DNA of 64,000 nt from Kordia sp965283645. GTDB lineage: Bacteria; Bacteroidota; Bacteroidia; Flavobacteriales; Flavobacteriaceae. The stretch spans positions 4,340,001-4,404,000 of the forward strand of contig NZ_CBDIPG010000001.1 in NCBI RefSeq assembly GCF_965283645.1, read 5' to 3'. Below, one piece after another: positions 61,833 to 64,000 of this stretch; the stretch's first letter is position 1, and every line of letters begins with the position of its first letter. The position numbers were made by a program, and so were the translations under genes. The notes beneath the pieces were generated by a model, which did not search any database, was not told the origin of the DNA, and saw only the letters and a list, made by a program, of their open reading frames with translations.

Positions 61833-61974
61833 ATATTAGTGAAGCTCAGTTTTTAAGAAGTCGATAGACGTACTTAAAAATGTAAGTTGAACTAATTCCA
61901 CTGGAAAGTAGAATCTTAAAAGAAAAACAGCGGATTTAGATTTATTTTTTAATCTAAAAAAACGAATTGCCAAA

Positions 61975-62793
61975 ATGATTAAACTTGTAAAATCATTACT
62001 TCCTAAAAAACTAAAGAAGTTTGTAAAACGAAACATCCTCAAAAAAGGATTCGTAAACAAACCTACATATACAGCTTCTTTGCATAAGGATGAATTTACA
62101 CTAAATGCAACAATCGCATACAATAAATATGGCGGTTATTGCACGCCCTTTTCGGCACAACAAGAATCTGTTGTTCAAGAAATACTCAAAGGAAAAGTAT
62201 ATGAGCCAGACACAATACAATACATCATCGATCACTGTAAAGATGGTGATGTCATACAAGCTGGTGCATACTTTGGAGATTTCCTTCCGGGAATTGCCAA
62301 AAACATTTCAAAAAATGCAAAAGTTTGGACATTTGAACCAAGTTCCGAATACTATCGATGTGCGGAAATAACAATCTTAATCAATAATCTAACAAATGTA
62401 AATCTATTCCAAGTTGGCTTGGGAGAAAAAAAATCTGAAGTCAAATTGCAAATAGAAACAGAAGATGGAAGACGATTAGGTGGCGCGAGTAGAATAATTG
62501 ATTCAGAAATTGGTAAATTTGTACCCATCACAATCGAAACTTTAGATAGTATGATTCCGGAAGACAGAAATATTACAGTACTTCAACTAGATTTAGAAGG
62601 ATTTGAAATACCTGCACTAAAAGGCGCGATCAATACAATCAGCAGATGTAAACCAATACTAATACTCGAAATATTATCACACAACGACATTTTAACCAAC
62701 AACTGGTTTAAAGAACATATACTTTCGCTAGGATATAAAATTACAGGAAAAGTACACAACAACACAATAGTAACAATACAACATAACAACTAA
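61975..62793 (+). CDS. FkbM family methyltransferase
   Basis: 272 residues, no signal peptide. The SAM-binding Rossmann core begins DGDVIQAGAYFGDFLPGIAK (about 90-110) and continues VWTFEPSSEYYRCAEI with the acidic ribose-binding residue. The VLQLDLEGFEIPALKGA motif (about 200-220) is the FkbM signature (D-x-E-G-x-E). FkbM enzymes methylate hydroxyls of sugars in glycans, lipopolysaccharide or natural products. It stands alone between the ribosomal terminator and carA, away from any glycan cluster, so the acceptor is unknown. Confidence 0.85.
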   Translation: MIKLVKSLLPKKLKKFVKRNILKKGFVNKPTYTASLHKDEFTLNATIAYNKYGGYCTPFSAQQESVVQEILKGKVYEPDTIQYIIDHCKDGDVIQAGAYFGDFLPGIAKNISKNAKVWTFEPSSEYYRCAEITILINNLTNVNLFQVGLGEKKSEVKLQIETEDGRRLGGASRIIDSEIGKFVPITIETLDSMIPEDRNITVLQLDLEGFEIPALKGAINTISRCKPILILEILSHNDILTNNWFKEHILSLGYKITGKVHNNTIVTIQHNN

Positions 62794-62830
62794 TTCACAA
62801 ACACAACACAACTAAATTGTATAGCTAGAT

Positions 62831-63943
62831 ATGAAATACCAAACTCGACAAAAAGCACTATTACTACTCGAAGATGGAACTATCTTTTACGGGAAGGCAA
62901 TTGGAAACCCTGGAACTGCATACGGCGAAGTATGTTTTAATACAGGAATGACGGGATATCAAGAAATTTTTACCGATCCGTCGTATTATGGACAACTCAT
63001 GGTCACTGCAAATGTTCACATTGGAAACTATGGAACGGCTACTGCCGAAATGGAATCTGATGGCGTTAAAATTGCAGGATTAATTTGTAAAAATTTCAGT
63101 TACGATTACTCACGTGATGCCGCAGACAGTTCACTAAAAGAATTCTTAGATCAAAATGATTTGTTTGCAATATCAGACGTAGATACAAGAGCATTGGTAA
63201 GTTACATTAGAGATAATGGAGCTATGAATGCCGTAATTTCTACAGATGTTGACAACATAGACGAACTAAAAGCGAAACTAGCCAACGTACCAAGCATGGC
63301 AGGATTAGAATTAGCTTCAAAAGTATCAACCAAAGAACCATATATATTTGGAGATGAAAATGCAGCTGTAAAAATTGCCGCATTAGATATTGGTGTGAAA
63401 AAGAACATTCTAAGAAATCTTGCAAAGCGTGATGCTTGCATCAAAGTATTTCCATACAATGCAACTTTTGAAGAAATGAGCGCTTGGAATCCAGACGGAT
63501 ACTTCTTATCTAACGGACCTGGAGATCCAGAACCATTAAGTGAAGCAATTACATTTGCTAAAGAAGTCATCAAACGCGATTTACCATTATTTGGAATCTG
63601 TTTAGGACACCAAGTAATTGCATTAGCCAACGGAATTTCTACGTACAAAATGCACAATGGTCACCGTGGAATCAATCATCCCGTGAAAAACATGTTGACA
63701 GGAAAAGGAGAAATCACTTCACAAAATCATGGTTTTGCCATCAACAGAGAAGAAACAGAAGCAAACGCAAATGTAGAAATTACACATGTACATTTAAATG
63801 ATAATACAGTTGCTGGAATTCGTGTAAAAGATAAAAACTGTTTCTCGGTTCAATATCATCCAGAAGCAAGTCCTGGACCACACGATGGAGAATATCTATT
63901 TGATGAATTCATTGCGAACATTCAAAAAGTAAAAACGGTTTAA
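62831..63943 (+). CDS. carA: Carbamoyl-phosphate synthase small (glutaminase) subunit
   Basis: 370 residues. The N-terminal CPSase domain has GEVCFNTGMTGYQEIFTDPSY. The class I glutamine amidotransferase domain has the nucleophile Cys in LFGICLGHQVIAL and the His/Glu pair in SVQYHPEASPGPHDG. It supplies ammonia to CarB for arginine and pyrimidine synthesis. carB would be expected downstream but is not in the last 57 bases of the window. Confidence 0.97.
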   Translation: MKYQTRQKALLLLEDGTIFYGKAIGNPGTAYGEVCFNTGMTGYQEIFTDPSYYGQLMVTANVHIGNYGTATAEMESDGVKIAGLICKNFSYDYSRDAADSSLKEFLDQNDLFAISDVDTRALVSYIRDNGAMNAVISTDVDNIDELKAKLANVPSMAGLELASKVSTKEPYIFGDENAAVKIAALDIGVKKNILRNLAKRDACIKVFPYNATFEEMSAWNPDGYFLSNGPGDPEPLSEAITFAKEVIKRDLPLFGICLGHQVIALANGISTYKMHNGHRGINHPVKNMLTGKGEITSQNHGFAINREETEANANVEITHVHLNDNTVAGIRVKDKNCFSVQYHPEASPGPHDGEYLFDEFIANIQKVKTV

Positions 63944-64000
63944 TACGGTTACCTGAAAAGTATAATTTTCGTCAGACTAAACTTGATTCAGTTTCACACA

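Overview
The window is chromosomal DNA of a member of the Bacteroidota, most likely a marine-type Flavobacteriaceae. The evidence is the AT-rich sequence, two SusC/SusD pairs, a C-terminal type IX secretion (T9SS) sorting domain, a GLPGLI-family protein, a DUF5723-type outer-membrane protein, promoters of the TAnnTTTG type, and the r-protein order rpsL-rpsG-fusA-rpsJ-rplC...rplQ with no tuf inside. Genus is not assignable from sequence alone; Kordia-like taxa are one possibility. I see no tRNA, rRNA, CRISPR array, transposase or prophage.

1-9.9 kb: the N-terminal ~1,799 residues of a giant alpha-2-macroglobulin-like protein (minus strand, cut by the window edge), a secreted TPR protein, a small secreted unknown, a kynurenine-formamidase-like cyclase paired with a secreted propeller-like protein, and a 2-oxoglutarate/Fe(II) dioxygenase.

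10-13.9 kb: a four-gene minus-strand cassette: small secreted Cys protein, GLPGLI protein, second small secreted Cys protein, outer-membrane beta-barrel protein. The two small proteins are paralogues that align without a gap over a C-x31-C core. This is the best candidate in the window for an undescribed system.

14-28.4 kb: mostly housekeeping and envelope genes: GNAT acetyltransferase, zinc-ribbon membrane protein, Mpl-type murein ligase, lipoproteins, a MITE-like inverted-repeat element, DUF1569 protein, radC / deacetylase-like / YjjG-type phosphatase run, a lipoprotein / DUF5723 / exported-protein operon, rarA, rhomboid protease and rlmB.

28.5-42.7 kb: two SusCD nutrient-import operons on the minus strand, separated by a T9SS-targeted arylsulfotransferase-like protein. 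Locus A is SusC-SusD plus two Calx-beta-like lipoproteins; locus B is SusC-SusD plus one lipoprotein. Both SusC genes share a near-identical 5' leader. The locus-B susC carries an apparent one-base insertion just after its signal peptide. Strong hairpin terminators end both operons.

42.8-64 kb: an Omp85/BamA-like protein, then a continuous ribosomal superoperon of 31 genes (str, S10, spc and alpha clusters fused) from a textbook Bacteroidota promoter at 44.57 kb to a terminator at 61.8 kb. It includes fusA, secY, infA, rpoA and the short genes rpmD and rpmJ. Several unusually long gaps inside it (S10-L3, S14-S8, S13-S11, S11-S4, alpha-L17) hold hairpins, repeats or a possible attenuator with a small leader ORF. 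An FkbM-family methyltransferase and carA close the window.
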